From Deltaproteobacteria bacterium RBG_16_54_18 (GTDB lineage Bacteria; Desulfobacterota; B13-G15; RBG-16-54-18), in assembly GCA_001797935.1 (NCBI GenBank), contig MGQT01000065.1, positions 1 through 15,090 on the forward strand: 15,090 nucleotides of DNA, in the 5' to 3' direction. Below are positions 7,436 to 14,095 of the stretch, in pieces; positions within the stretch are counted from its first letter, which is position 1; each line of letters opens with the position of its first letter. Below the pieces are notes generated by a model. It had not been told where the DNA came from, made no database searches, and worked only from the letters and a program-made list of their open reading frames with translations. The translations under genes were made by a program, and so were the position numbers.

Positions 7436-7520
7436 CTGCCCTCCTTACGCGCCTGACCCTGAAAAAAAATATGCCTTCATGTGTCGGCATCCCTTCCTCC
7501 CACTGTTTTTCCTCCGCCAC
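7398..7520 (-). CDS. Possible 40-aa small protein between the 74-aa gene and the MtrA fusion
   Basis: A GTG at 7520 is preceded at seven bases by AAAGGAGG, as good a ribosome site as any in the operon. The frame runs 40 codons and overlaps the first 38 bp of the MtrA-fusion gene in another frame. The product would be charged (begins VAEEKQWEEG, ends basic) with no recognised motif. It might be a real small protein, a leader coupling translation into the next gene, or a chance frame after a deletion. Low confidence. Confidence 0.3.
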   Translation of the reverse strand: MAEEKQWEEGMPTHEGIFFFRVRRVRRAGEKSRYPGRLSS

Positions 7521-7548
7521 CTTGACACCTCCTTTTTTTCAAAAATAT

Positions 7549-7773
7549 CTACCTACCCAGGATGGTCTTCAAGGGGTCGCATCCTTTGCATTCATCCATC
7601 TTGGTGAGCAGATCGGCGAGCAGATCCAGTACCTGATCTCTTTCCTTTTCCGCAAGTTCCATAAAGTGGGGACTCTTGATAAACCCCTCCAGGTCATCCT
7701 TGAGACTTAACAGATCGAATCTCCCCTGCGCCCCCTTAATCCTTTTTTTGAGTTCTTGTAGAGAAAAGTTCAT
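7549..7773 (-). CDS. Small hypothetical helical protein (74 aa) with C-terminal CxxC
   Basis: 74 residues, no recognised family. It is predicted almost entirely helical and strongly charged (SLQELKKRIKGAQGRFDLLS onward), and ends with DECKGCDPLK, a CxxC that could bind a metal or form a disulfide. No signal peptide or membrane segment is seen, so it is probably cytoplasmic. The ATG at 7773 has GGAG eight bases upstream, and the gene follows the TauE/SafE permease by 20 bp, so it is part of the same transcription unit. A soluble metal-binding or redox accessory protein is possible; nothing more can be said. Confidence 0.6.
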   Translation of the reverse strand: MNFSLQELKKRIKGAQGRFDLLSLKDDLEGFIKSPHFMELAEKERDQVLDLLADLLTKMDECKGCDPLKTILGR

Positions 7774-7793
7774 GCTGCAACTCCATACCGGCT

Positions 7794-8552
7794 TCAGCTA
7801 AATAATTTCAACAAATCCCAGATCATCTTGGCTGCGATGAGATAAAGAATTATGCCGATAACGATCTTAATCTGCGTTCCGCTCAATTTTTTCTTCAGCA
7901 GATACGCTCCCAAAAGAGCACCCGCTATCGAACCTATGGCGCAAAGCGCCAAAAGCGGCACTTGTATATTGCCCAGAGCGGCATGACCCAAGAAACCGGC
8001 CAACGAGGAAAATATCACAATAAATGCCGTTGTGGCCGACGCCTTTTTTGGATTAAATCCCAACCAGACCAAAACCGGAACAATGAAGTTTCCTCCTCCC
8101 ACGCCCAAAAGCCCCCCTAAGTATCCGGCGACAGACCCGACTCCTACCCCGTAACCAACCATTTTCTTTGAATTGGCCTCGATCTCCCTTTCTTTCGCTT
8201 TATAAAATAACATCATCGACCCGGCAAATACCAAAAATCCAACAAACAACCATAACAGGACATTTCTCGACAAATGCTCTGCCGTCCTTGCGCCTAAAGG
8301 AGAGAGGGCCGCAGCGACAATCAAAATAGGAAGGGCGGTCTTAAAAACGATCAATTTTTCTCTGGCATAACTGATCGAGGCAAAGATCATGGCAACCGAA
8401 TTCAGAAGAAGGGCAGTTGACATGGCGGTGAGGAGCGGAATCCCCAAGGCCAAAAATACAGGGATCAAAATAAACGCGGCGCCTACCCCTGCTATGGTTA
8501 AGATCGTTGTAAAGACGAACGTAATTATGCCAGCGATGAGATACGTCAGCAT
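7794..8552 (-). CDS. TauE/SafE-family (sulfite-exporter-like) permease
   Basis: 252 residues, seven to eight predicted helices in two repeats. The family hallmark GxGG-type motifs are visible: IAGVGAAFILIPVF near the N-terminus and GGLLGVGGGNFIVPVLVWLG in the second half. TauE/SafE proteins export sulfite, sulfonates or other small sulfur-containing anions, and are often annotated as sulfite exporters. The ATG at 8552 has AGGAG 11 bases upstream. It is the first gene after the terminator-like hairpin at 8600-8631, so it may be read through or made from its own promoter, which was not identified. In an arsenic-type gene cluster it could export a thiolated or organic anion; the substrate is unknown. 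Confidence 0.85.
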   Translation of the reverse strand: MLTYLIAGIITFVFTTILTIAGVGAAFILIPVFLALGIPLLTAMSTALLLNSVAMIFASISYAREKLIVFKTALPILIVAAALSPLGARTAEHLSRNVLLWLFVGFLVFAGSMMLFYKAKEREIEANSKKMVGYGVGVGSVAGYLGGLLGVGGGNFIVPVLVWLGFNPKKASATTAFIVIFSSLAGFLGHAALGNIQVPLLALCAIGSIAGALLGAYLLKKKLSGTQIKIVIGIILYLIAAKMIWDLLKLFS

Positions 8553-8599
8553 ATATTTCTAGTCTCCTATCTCGCGTGACCGGAACATTGCATGGAGAC

Positions 8600-8631
8600 A
8601 AAAAAGAGGAGGAAATTAAAATCCCCCTCCT
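8600..8631 (-). terminator. Possible intrinsic terminator or attenuator inside the operon
   Basis: On the minus strand, AGGAGG (8631-8626) pairs with CCTCCT (8612-8607); three G-U pairs can extend it to nine base pairs around an A/T loop. It is followed by C and then six T (8605-8600). It lies 7 bp after the FmdE-family stop codon and 48 bp before the TauE/SafE start. It would separate the first four genes from the rest or reduce expression of the rest. The stem is short, so read-through is likely. Confidence 0.55.
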
Positions 8632-8637
8632 TTTACC

Positions 8638-9240
8638 TTATTTTTCATAACCGGAACATGGTATGCATACGGGTTTACCGTCTTTCATTCGTAAATAACG
8701 CTCAAATACATATTCACTACAAATGCTGCATTTGTCTTTGTTGAATGAGCCCTTTACAGGAACAAACTTAAAATCAGGCCTTGGCTCAATCTTGAACATC
8801 GAGTCGTCCGATTGTTCATATACCCAGTTGATAACCTCATCAACCAGCTTCTGAGGAATCTGCGACGGCTCAACTCCCTTCTTGCGATAGGCAAAGAACT
8901 CAAATTTACCGAAGGCGTCTACAAACTCGGGTCTCAGGGAATAGCGCACGGCGCTTTTCTGCGGATGAAAGAAGGTGGCAGCGAGCTTGCCGTAGAAGGT
9001 CTTGGCCATCAGGACCTTGCCGTAGGTTGCCCCGGTTGCCGCCTGCATGCCGTCAGCCATACAGGCCTGCGGATGTCCTTCGCCAATCTCAGGAAACACA
9101 AAGAAGCCGTGATCCTTCTCGCGCTCTACGTTAAGGTATTCCAGCGCCAGCTTGCCCATCCGATAGCCGATCGGCATGAAAGGACAGCGATGGCCGTGGA
9201 ACTCAAATGCCCAATCCGGTGGAATGTGTGTTGTCTTCAT
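8638..9240 (-). CDS. FmdE-family protein with C-terminal zinc ribbon
   Basis: 200 residues. Residues 10-120 match the FmdE family, proteins often found with formylmethanofuran dehydrogenase or molybdenum enzymes: FEFHGHRCPFMPIGYRMG (H15, H17, C19) and CMADGMQAATGATYGKVLM (C60, D63). The His/Cys set is thought to bind a metal. Residues 171-195 add a treble-clef-like zinc ribbon with two CxxC pairs (C171/C174 and C192/C195), a common arrangement in this family. No signal peptide is present. The ATG at 9240 lies ten bases after a GGGGG tract and 13 bp after the thioredoxin-like gene. The function of FmdE proteins outside methanogenesis is not established. Its place between an ArsP-like permease and a TauE/SafE permease is the notable point. 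Confidence 0.87.
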   Translation of the reverse strand: MKTTHIPPDWAFEFHGHRCPFMPIGYRMGKLALEYLNVEREKDHGFFVFPEIGEGHPQACMADGMQAATGATYGKVLMAKTFYGKLAATFFHPQKSAVRYSLRPEFVDAFGKFEFFAYRKKGVEPSQIPQKLVDEVINWVYEQSDDSMFKIEPRPDFKFVPVKGSFNKDKCSICSEYVFERYLRMKDGKPVCIPCSGYEK

Positions 9241-9253
9241 ATCTTTTTACCCC

Positions 9254-9487
9254 CTATTTTTTAATCCACTCCTTAATCTGCTCTATCCTCGGGACATTGC
9301 CGGTTGACTTCACCACGCCGTCGACGACGAGGGCGGGGGTAGACAAAACACCGTAGCTCATGATTTTTTGAATGTCTTCAACCTTTATGACCTCCGCTTT
9401 TTTGCCGCTTAATTTCACGGCCTCAAGGGCATGTTCGTATAATTTGTTGCATGTCGCGCAACCCATTCCTAATACCTCAATCCTCAT
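9254..9487 (-). CDS. Small thioredoxin-fold redox protein (CATC)
   Basis: 77 residues, the minimal thioredoxin fold of the archaeal-type 'redox-active disulfide protein 2' family (MTH895/TM0996-like). The active site is GCATC (C10, C13) after the first strand, and the cis-proline is in LSTPALVVDG (P51). Proteins of this type often sit next to UPF0718/ArsP permeases, as here (42 bp downstream of one). A longer frame from a TTG at 9508 is possible. The ATG at 9487 was chosen because AAAGGGG lies about seven bases upstream and the protein then begins directly with the first strand. Probably a cytoplasmic thiol reductant for the permease substrate or for the arsenic pathway; the partner is unproven. 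Confidence 0.85.
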   Translation of the reverse strand: MRIEVLGMGCATCNKLYEHALEAVKLSGKKAEVIKVEDIQKIMSYGVLSTPALVVDGVVKSTGNVPRIEQIKEWIKK

Positions 9488-9529
9488 TTCGCACCCCTTT
9501 CCTCTCAAAGATCAACCATTGTCAATGCA

Positions 9530-10477
9530 TTACAAAAGCATATTGAATAGATAGCCTATGACGATAATGGCGAGAGCCACAATTCCTACGAAAATAGCGA
9601 TCAATTTAAGCTTGATGACCTTGCGCAGAATAATCAGTTCCGGGGCAGAGATTGCTACGATAGACATCATAAAAGCCAGCGCCGTGCCCATCGGCAGCCC
9701 CTTTTCCACCAGTGCCTGGACAATGGGTATTGCTCCCGCCGCGTTTGCATAAAGGGGAATGCCGAGCAAAACCGCCACGATCACCGCAAAGGGATTATGA
9801 GGACCGGCATATCGCAACACAAAATCCATGGGGACATACCCATGAATCCACGCCCCGACGCCGATACCGATGAGGACAAAAAGCCACACGCGTCCCAGGA
9901 TGTCTTTCGTATACTCCCAGGCGTACCACAACCTTTCCCGCCAGGTGGGAACGATCGCGGCTGTTTCCCCCATCTTGATCTGGTAGACATATGGTTCTAC
10001 CAAATGTTCCAACTTCAATTTTCCGATGATGATGCCGCCGAAAAAGGCGAGCATGACACCGGTAACTGTATAGAGTAAGGCAATGCGCCAGCCGAACAAG
10101 CCCCACAGCATGACTAAAGCCACCTCGTTCACCGTCGGCGAGGCTATTAAAAAGGAAAATGTCACTCCTAAGGGCAGTCCCGCCTCTACAAAGCCGATGA
10201 ACATCGGTATTGCCGAACAGGAACAAAACGGCGTCACAATGCCGAGGCAAGCGGCTAAAAAGTTTCCTACATATTCTCGCCGATTGGCGAGGAGTTTACG
10301 CGACTTTTCAGGAGGGAAGAAGCTTCGGATAACAGCAACCACAAAGATAATGACTGTCAGGAGCAAAAAGACCTTCATGGTATCATACAAGAAGAAATTA
10401 AGGGCTTCCCCTAACATGGTACCCTGTTTGATCCCCATCAACGTATAAACCAATGAATCGGCCACATACTTCAGCAT
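9530..10477 (-). CDS. ArsP-like/UPF0718 permease
   Basis: 315 residues with eight to ten predicted helices in the DUF318/PF03773 permease family. The hallmark cysteine motif TPFCSCSAIP (C85, C87) is present, followed by the second conserved motif FLIASPTVNEVAL. Members include ArsP, which exports trivalent methylarsenite and aromatic arsenicals, and related permeases of unknown substrate. The ATG at 10477 lies 19 bp after arsR, so the two are one transcript. With a co-transcribed thioredoxin-like protein the layout matches the common arsR-permease-thioredoxin trio. Calling it ArsP in the strict sense is not justified, so no symbol is given. Confidence 0.86.
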   Translation of the reverse strand: MLKYVADSLVYTLMGIKQGTMLGEALNFFLYDTMKVFLLLTVIIFVVAVIRSFFPPEKSRKLLANRREYVGNFLAACLGIVTPFCSCSAIPMFIGFVEAGLPLGVTFSFLIASPTVNEVALVMLWGLFGWRIALLYTVTGVMLAFFGGIIIGKLKLEHLVEPYVYQIKMGETAAIVPTWRERLWYAWEYTKDILGRVWLFVLIGIGVGAWIHGYVPMDFVLRYAGPHNPFAVIVAVLLGIPLYANAAGAIPIVQALVEKGLPMGTALAFMMSIVAISAPELIILRKVIKLKLIAIFVGIVALAIIVIGYLFNMLL

Positions 10478-10496
10478 AGATACCTCGCCCGCTCAG

Positions 10497-10814
10497 TTAG
10501 ATTTCCAAAAACAATTTTTCTCTTTCCTTTATCTGCTCTTTTAAAATCTGGCTTACCCTGTCCAGGATATCGAAGATCTTTGGATCCCGCACCTTTACCA
10601 TCACCCGCACCCCGTCTTTTCTGGTAGTAACCAGGTTGCTCTTCTGCATCAAAGAGATATGACGAGAAATATTCGATTGTTCACCGTTGATGGCAGGTAT
10701 GATCTCGCAGATACATCGCTCCCCGTTCCTGAGTAATTCTAAGATCTTCAAACGGGTGGGTTGCGCCATCGCCTTTAAGATGTCCGCCTTTAATGCAATG
10801 ATCTGTTCTTCCAT
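10497..10814 (-). CDS. arsR: ArsR-family metalloregulator
   Basis: 105-residue winged-helix repressor. It has the core LKAMAQPTRLKILELLRNGE, the metal-sensing motif ERCICEI (C34, C36, the ELCVCDL-type arsenite site), the recognition helix NISRHISLMQKSNLV and the wing TTRKDGVRVMVKV. On binding As(III) it is expected to release the operator. The ATG at 10814 is chosen because GGAGG lies six bases upstream. An earlier in-frame ATG at 10838 falls inside the predicted operator and was rejected. It is the first gene of the run, so it should repress itself and all genes to 1644, subject to the hairpin at 8600. Confidence 0.92.
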   Translation of the reverse strand: MEEQIIALKADILKAMAQPTRLKILELLRNGERCICEIIPAINGEQSNISRHISLMQKSNLVTTRKDGVRVMVKVRDPKIFDILDRVSQILKEQIKEREKLFLEI

Positions 10815-10827
10815 GGCAACCTCCATA

Positions 10828-10847
10828 ATATGAGTCATTAATCATAT
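10828..10847. promoter_or_regulatory. Candidate ArsR operator
   Basis: A perfect inverted repeat ATATGA-N8-TCATAT (20 bp in all) covers the -10 region and the predicted transcription start of the arsR promoter. ArsR-family repressors bind A/T-rich palindromes with this spacing, and the position would block RNA polymerase. Confidence 0.7.
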
Positions 10848-10871
10848 AATCCTAAAAACAACTTTTGTCAA
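10843..10871 (-). promoter_or_regulatory. Sigma-70-type promoter of the arsR operon
   Basis: On the minus strand a perfect -35 TTGACA (10871-10866), a 17-bp spacer and a -10 TATATG (10848-10843). The start would fall near 10836, giving a leader of about 22 nt before the arsR ATG. The -10 overlaps the ArsR-type palindrome. Confidence 0.8.
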
Positions 10872-10924
10872 GACCCCTCATAAAACGACACGCCGTTCAT
10901 CCCTCTCTGATCAAGGAGCGGCTT

Positions 10925-11000
10925 GCGGCTTGCCGCGTCATCTCGCCGATGCTAAAATATCGGCCATGCTTGGAGGAGCAACAGCGATGCGTTATTGCTC
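10925..11000 (-). other. Structured spacer with three hairpins after the octahaem cytochrome gene
   Basis: Three inverted repeats in a row: GAGCAA...TTGCTC (10976-11000, covering the cytochrome stop codon, with an inner CG stem), GCCGAT...ATCGGC (10945-10964, perfect 6-bp stem) and GCGGC-TT-GCCGC (10925-10936). None is followed by a T run on either strand, so they are not classic intrinsic terminators. They may form an mRNA-stabilising or Rho-linked 3' end for the cytochrome transcript. Confidence 0.5.
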
Positions 11001-13172
11001 AAATCTACCGGGGAATTTTTTGTAGAGAGAGGGCTTTTGATTCTTTTGTAATTCCTCTGCCTGCTGATTAATCCTGACAACGCGGTGCTTCAACTCATAA
11101 AAACCGTGCCACCAGGCATAGTCAGGCGCCATCATGGCAGCACCCATTCGGGCGCGGCGTCCTTCATGGTGCCATAATTCGTAAAATTCCCATTCCAGTG
11201 CTTCATCAAAATAGCTGCGCTTGGAAAGAAGGCCGGCGTTGTACAGCGAATCCATCAGTGCCTTGGTCGGTTTGTAATATGTGGCGTTGTAGTTGGCAAT
11301 TGCCGCATCTAAATTCGCAAAATGGGCGTCGGTCCACTGCTGGGCATGACACTGCAGACAGACCTGTTTCATCTTATCCCGTTCAACCCGCCAGTCCGTG
11401 TTCGCGGGAAAGGGCGCGAATTCCTTTGGCCGTACCGTCAACGGGGCCTGCAACTCCCAGGCAAGCCGCTCGGTAACGTCGTGCGTGACAGGGACGTATG
11501 CGGCAGCCGACATATGACATGTCGCGCAGGTGGGTGCCCTATAATCCCTCCCTGCCTGCCACGCCCCGTCATCGGGGTTCCAATTCCAGCCCTGCCCCTC
11601 GGCATGGTAGATGGTCCCGTGCTTGGACTCATTGTAGATCTCTATCTGGGGATGATCAGGCCCGAGATGGCACTGGTCGCAGGCCTCGGGTTTCCTCGCC
11701 TCGGCGACGGAGAATTTGTGCCTGGTGTGACAACTGCTGCAACTACCGAGGCTGTCGTCCGGGTTCTTTCTCCCCACCCCGACGTTGGGCCATGAGCCTG
11801 CAACTGGTTTCCCATCAATAAGCTTCACCACGGTGCCGTGACAGGCATAACAGCCGCTCGTGCGCTCAATAGCGTTGTTCATGCCGTCATTGAGCCAGTA
11901 ATCGACCTTCCACATGATCTCGTAGGTGTGGGCATGCTTGCTCCGCGCATACTGAGCTGCCTCTCGCGGATGACAACCGCTGCAGGTCTTAGGGGTCACC
12001 ACCATCGCAATGGGATGGGGATCATTCTCCAAATGGGCCTTGCTGAAGAGGTTGTCCTCCCTATTAGTCTGGTGACATTTATAACAAGTGACATCCACCT
12101 TGGCATGGACGCTCCCCTGCCAATCATGGTAGATCCCCGGCGTTATTTCTTTGTGGCACGCGACACAGGTAGCGCCGGAGATGGCATCTGCCCTGGTCTC
12201 AGGGATCAACCTGATGGGGAAACCCCAGCGCCAAATGCTGATGCAGCAGAGGATCAAGAAGATGATGACAAGATTGGCATAGGCCATCCGGATAAACGTC
12301 TTTTGCGCTCGCGTCAGCCCGTGCGCCGTGTCTCCTGCCTTGGCGATCTCTCCCACATACCGCACCTTTTCAAAGACCTCCGGCCCATGCGGCGCTCCTT
12401 TGAGAGACTTGGTCAGGTCCATGCCCGCACTATGTCTGCCAAAGTGTCGTCCCCCTTTCCACTTGGGGCTTGCAGTGACGTCATATATCTTCTTGGCATA
12501 GACCACATAACCCCGTTTGCGCTTGGTGCCGTCAAAAAAAGCCAGGCTCGCCATGGTGACGGCATCACCCTCACGAGGTTTCTTTTGCCTTTCGACATCT
12601 TGCTGCATACGTCGGTGAATGAAGGTAATGGCAAAAACGCCGAGGGCAACCATCAAAAGGAAAAAAAGGATCTTGATAAAGAGCATGAGGCCAAAGGTGT
12701 TGTCGAAGAACTGTCCCCACCTGCTGACGCGCGCCCAGGTCAAATAGACGCCGGTGACGGCCAGGGTAAGCATGCAGGATACGCCGAGGATGCGCTCATG
12801 CTTGGGGATCCCGCCGATCAGCCGGATGGGCCTGACAAAGATGTGGATGTAAAAGATCGCGCCGAAGAATATCACCGCCGCGAGAAGATGCAGGTACCCG
12901 ATGATGAACCGCAGGGTTTTATGCAGGGGGGTCTGGAGGAATGCGGCTTTTTTTAGGATTCGCTCGGGGATAGGATAGTGATAGCCGTTGTTGATATAGG
13001 CAATGCCGCCAATCTTAAGCGCCCCACCCGTGCTCTCTTGATGGCAAAAAATACACCCCTTGCCTGTCTGCTCGGAATACTGCTCGGTAGCAGAAACACG
13101 GGCGGATGCAAAGACAAAAAGGACTATAACGGTGATGCAGAAAATCTGGCAGCAATATTTCTTAATGCCCAT
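10992..13172 (-). CDS. Membrane-anchored HAO-like octahaem cytochrome c with b5-like domain (nine CxxCH)
   Basis: 726 residues. A signal peptide (cut near VSA, residue 28) is followed by one haem c site (C40-xx-C43-H44), then a membrane region with helices near 90-112, 128-147, 160-185 and 298-315. Between helices lies a cytochrome-b5-like haem/steroid-binding domain (about 205-278: VVYAKKIYDVT, GGRHFGRHSAGMDLT, APHG). The C-terminal half holds eight CxxCH motifs at 336, 363, 397, 441, 478, 498, 549 and 605, with the layout of hydroxylamine-oxidoreductase-like octahaem cytochromes (including the CHMSAAAY...VTHDVTERLAW segment), and an extended helical tail. HAO relatives act on N or S oxyanions or hydroxylamine; the direction and substrate cannot be told. 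The ATG at 13172 is preferred because GAGGG lies six bases upstream and it gives a clean signal peptide; an in-frame start at 13229 was rejected. It probably links the quinone pool to periplasmic electron transfer. It is not obviously part of the ars operon, having its own spacer. Confidence 0.85.
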   Translation of the reverse strand: MGIKKYCCQIFCITVIVLFVFASARVSATEQYSEQTGKGCIFCHQESTGGALKIGGIAYINNGYHYPIPERILKKAAFLQTPLHKTLRFIIGYLHLLAAVIFFGAIFYIHIFVRPIRLIGGIPKHERILGVSCMLTLAVTGVYLTWARVSRWGQFFDNTFGLMLFIKILFFLLMVALGVFAITFIHRRMQQDVERQKKPREGDAVTMASLAFFDGTKRKRGYVVYAKKIYDVTASPKWKGGRHFGRHSAGMDLTKSLKGAPHGPEVFEKVRYVGEIAKAGDTAHGLTRAQKTFIRMAYANLVIIFLILCCISIWRWGFPIRLIPETRADAISGATCVACHKEITPGIYHDWQGSVHAKVDVTCYKCHQTNREDNLFSKAHLENDPHPIAMVVTPKTCSGCHPREAAQYARSKHAHTYEIMWKVDYWLNDGMNNAIERTSGCYACHGTVVKLIDGKPVAGSWPNVGVGRKNPDDSLGSCSSCHTRHKFSVAEARKPEACDQCHLGPDHPQIEIYNESKHGTIYHAEGQGWNWNPDDGAWQAGRDYRAPTCATCHMSAAAYVPVTHDVTERLAWELQAPLTVRPKEFAPFPANTDWRVERDKMKQVCLQCHAQQWTDAHFANLDAAIANYNATYYKPTKALMDSLYNAGLLSKRSYFDEALEWEFYELWHHEGRRARMGAAMMAPDYAWWHGFYELKHRVVRINQQAEELQKNQKPSLYKKFPGRFEQ

Positions 13173-13332
13173 GCAATCCCTCACGTCACTTTGTTTATCC
13201 TTATCCCAGCAGACGGTTAAAGTCAACAAGGAGCATGCTCTGCCGGAGGTTGATCCATATTCCTTCTTGCGTTCCAGTATATTACTTTATCTAGTAAGCT
13301 AAGTGGAAAAAATAACTGAACAGGTGGTATAA

Positions 13333-13395
13333 TTGAACATTCGTTATTACATCGATCCGGAAACAGGGCCCACATATTTACGAACATGGCGCTAA
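13333..13395 (+). pseudogene. Remnant of a DUF4258/BrnT-type toxin gene
   Basis: A TTG at 13333, five bases after AGGTGG, begins MNIRYYIDPETG. The next frame from 13370 continues PHIYEHG. Joined, these match the first twenty residues of a common DUF4258 toxin family (as I recall it, NIRYYIDPETG-x-PHIY-x-HG). The frame changes between the two pieces, and the rest of the toxin (some 60-80 residues) is missing. The first frame runs to a TAA at 13393 that overlaps the antitoxin ATG (TAATG), as an intact toxin's stop would. The toxin therefore appears to have lost its body by internal deletion plus a small frame change. Identification rests on remembered family sequence and was not searched. Confidence 0.55.
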
Positions 13396-13595
13396 TGAAA
13401 CAAAGTGTATTCCCGCCGGGCTGGGACGCTGAACGGGTAAAAAGGGTGTTAACCCATTATGAATCGCAGTCCGAGGAAGAAGCTGTCGCCGAGGATGAAG
13501 CGGCATTTGAAGCTGAAGGACAGACGGTCATTGAAGTGCCAACAGAGATAGTGCCGGCAATACGCGACCTCATTGCAAAATACAAAGCAGCGTGA
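13395..13595 (+). CDS. Orphan antitoxin-like protein of a DUF4258 pair
   Basis: 66 residues from the ATG at 13395 (an alternative ATG at 13386 gives 69). It contains FPPGWDAERVKRVLTHYESQ, an acidic middle (EEEAVAEDEAAFEAEGQ) and TVIEVPTEIVPAIRDLIAKY. This matches, from memory, the small acidic protein usually encoded just downstream of DUF4258 toxins. There is no clear ribosome site of its own; TAATG overlap with the upstream remnant suggests translation by coupling. With its toxin apparently destroyed it would be an orphan antitoxin, perhaps still able to neutralise related toxins. The family role as an antitoxin is inference from pairing. Confidence 0.65.
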   Translation: MKQSVFPPGWDAERVKRVLTHYESQSEEEAVAEDEAAFEAEGQTVIEVPTEIVPAIRDLIAKYKAA

Positions 13596-13742
13596 TTAGG
13601 GCTAATACAGGTATCTTAGTGGAAAATTGGAATATAATTTCCATGTTCTACATGCTGATATAATAATAACGGGAAATTTTTACATGCTATAAGGGCAATA
13701 TGAAGAAAAGTTTTCCATCTATTGATAAGTTAGGCGGCGTCC

Positions 13743-14009
13743 ATGCGACGTGTCTCATTCGACAACAGCAACAACTGGGATGAACATCCAGAGCTTCAGA
13801 GGCAGGTTAAATGGCGCACAGCGTCAGGAGTTGTGCATTATATCATGTTCGAGGCGACGGTTGGCGCACAGCGTTGGTCAGTCCGCATCAACGATTTTCC
13901 AGACGAACCGCTGTACAGCTTGCTCATTGATGGCGATGAGGTCATTCACTTCGATGATTGGCCACGGTTCTGGGGTACAACACCACCACCACCGGAAAGA
14001 AGAGATTGA
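13743..14009 (+). CDS. Hypothetical protein (88 aa), not recognised
   Basis: 88 residues, beginning MRRVSFDNSNNWDEHPELQR and ending in a proline run (TTPPPPERRD). The composition is protein-like: alternating strands (VVHYIMFEAT, QRWSVRINDFPDEPLYSLLI, EVIHFDDWPRFW) suggest a small beta-rich fold, with five tryptophans and many acidic residues. It is preceded by an AGGCGG ribosome-site-like tract, and sits alone between two toxin-antitoxin-type modules. A frame running +1 to it (13750-14136) is longer but low-complexity and Ser/His-rich, so it is treated as a shadow. Immunity-type or mobile-cassette protein would be possible guesses; no family is claimed. Confidence 0.6.
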   Translation: MRRVSFDNSNNWDEHPELQRQVKWRTASGVVHYIMFEATVGAQRWSVRINDFPDEPLYSLLIDGDEVIHFDDWPRFWGTTPPPPERRD

Positions 14010-14095
14010 GATGCACATACCAACACCGCCAAACAAGTCTATCAACTACGCTCCTTCGGCGCCGGACGCACTAAGGCGCGCCGGTTATTACGGCA

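Noticed and set aside
11838..12956. 372-aa plus-strand frame opposite the octahaem cytochrome
   Set aside because: The minus strand carries nine CxxCH motifs and conserved domains; the plus frame is a low-information antisense shadow.
13198..13226. Promoter for the octahaem cytochrome (TTGACT, 17 bp, TAAGGA)
   Set aside because: The -35 is good but the -10 matches at only two positions; not listed as a feature.
13322..13333. Extended -10 promoter TGGTATAAT
   Set aside because: It abuts the TTG start of the toxin remnant and is better explained as ribosome site AGGTGG plus spacer.
13687..14095. Integron cassette around the 88-aa gene (GTTAGGC at 13729-13735, GC-rich palindromes near 14060-14083)
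   Set aside because: No matching RYYYAAC partner at proper spacing was found on either side and no integrase is present, so an attC site is not supported.
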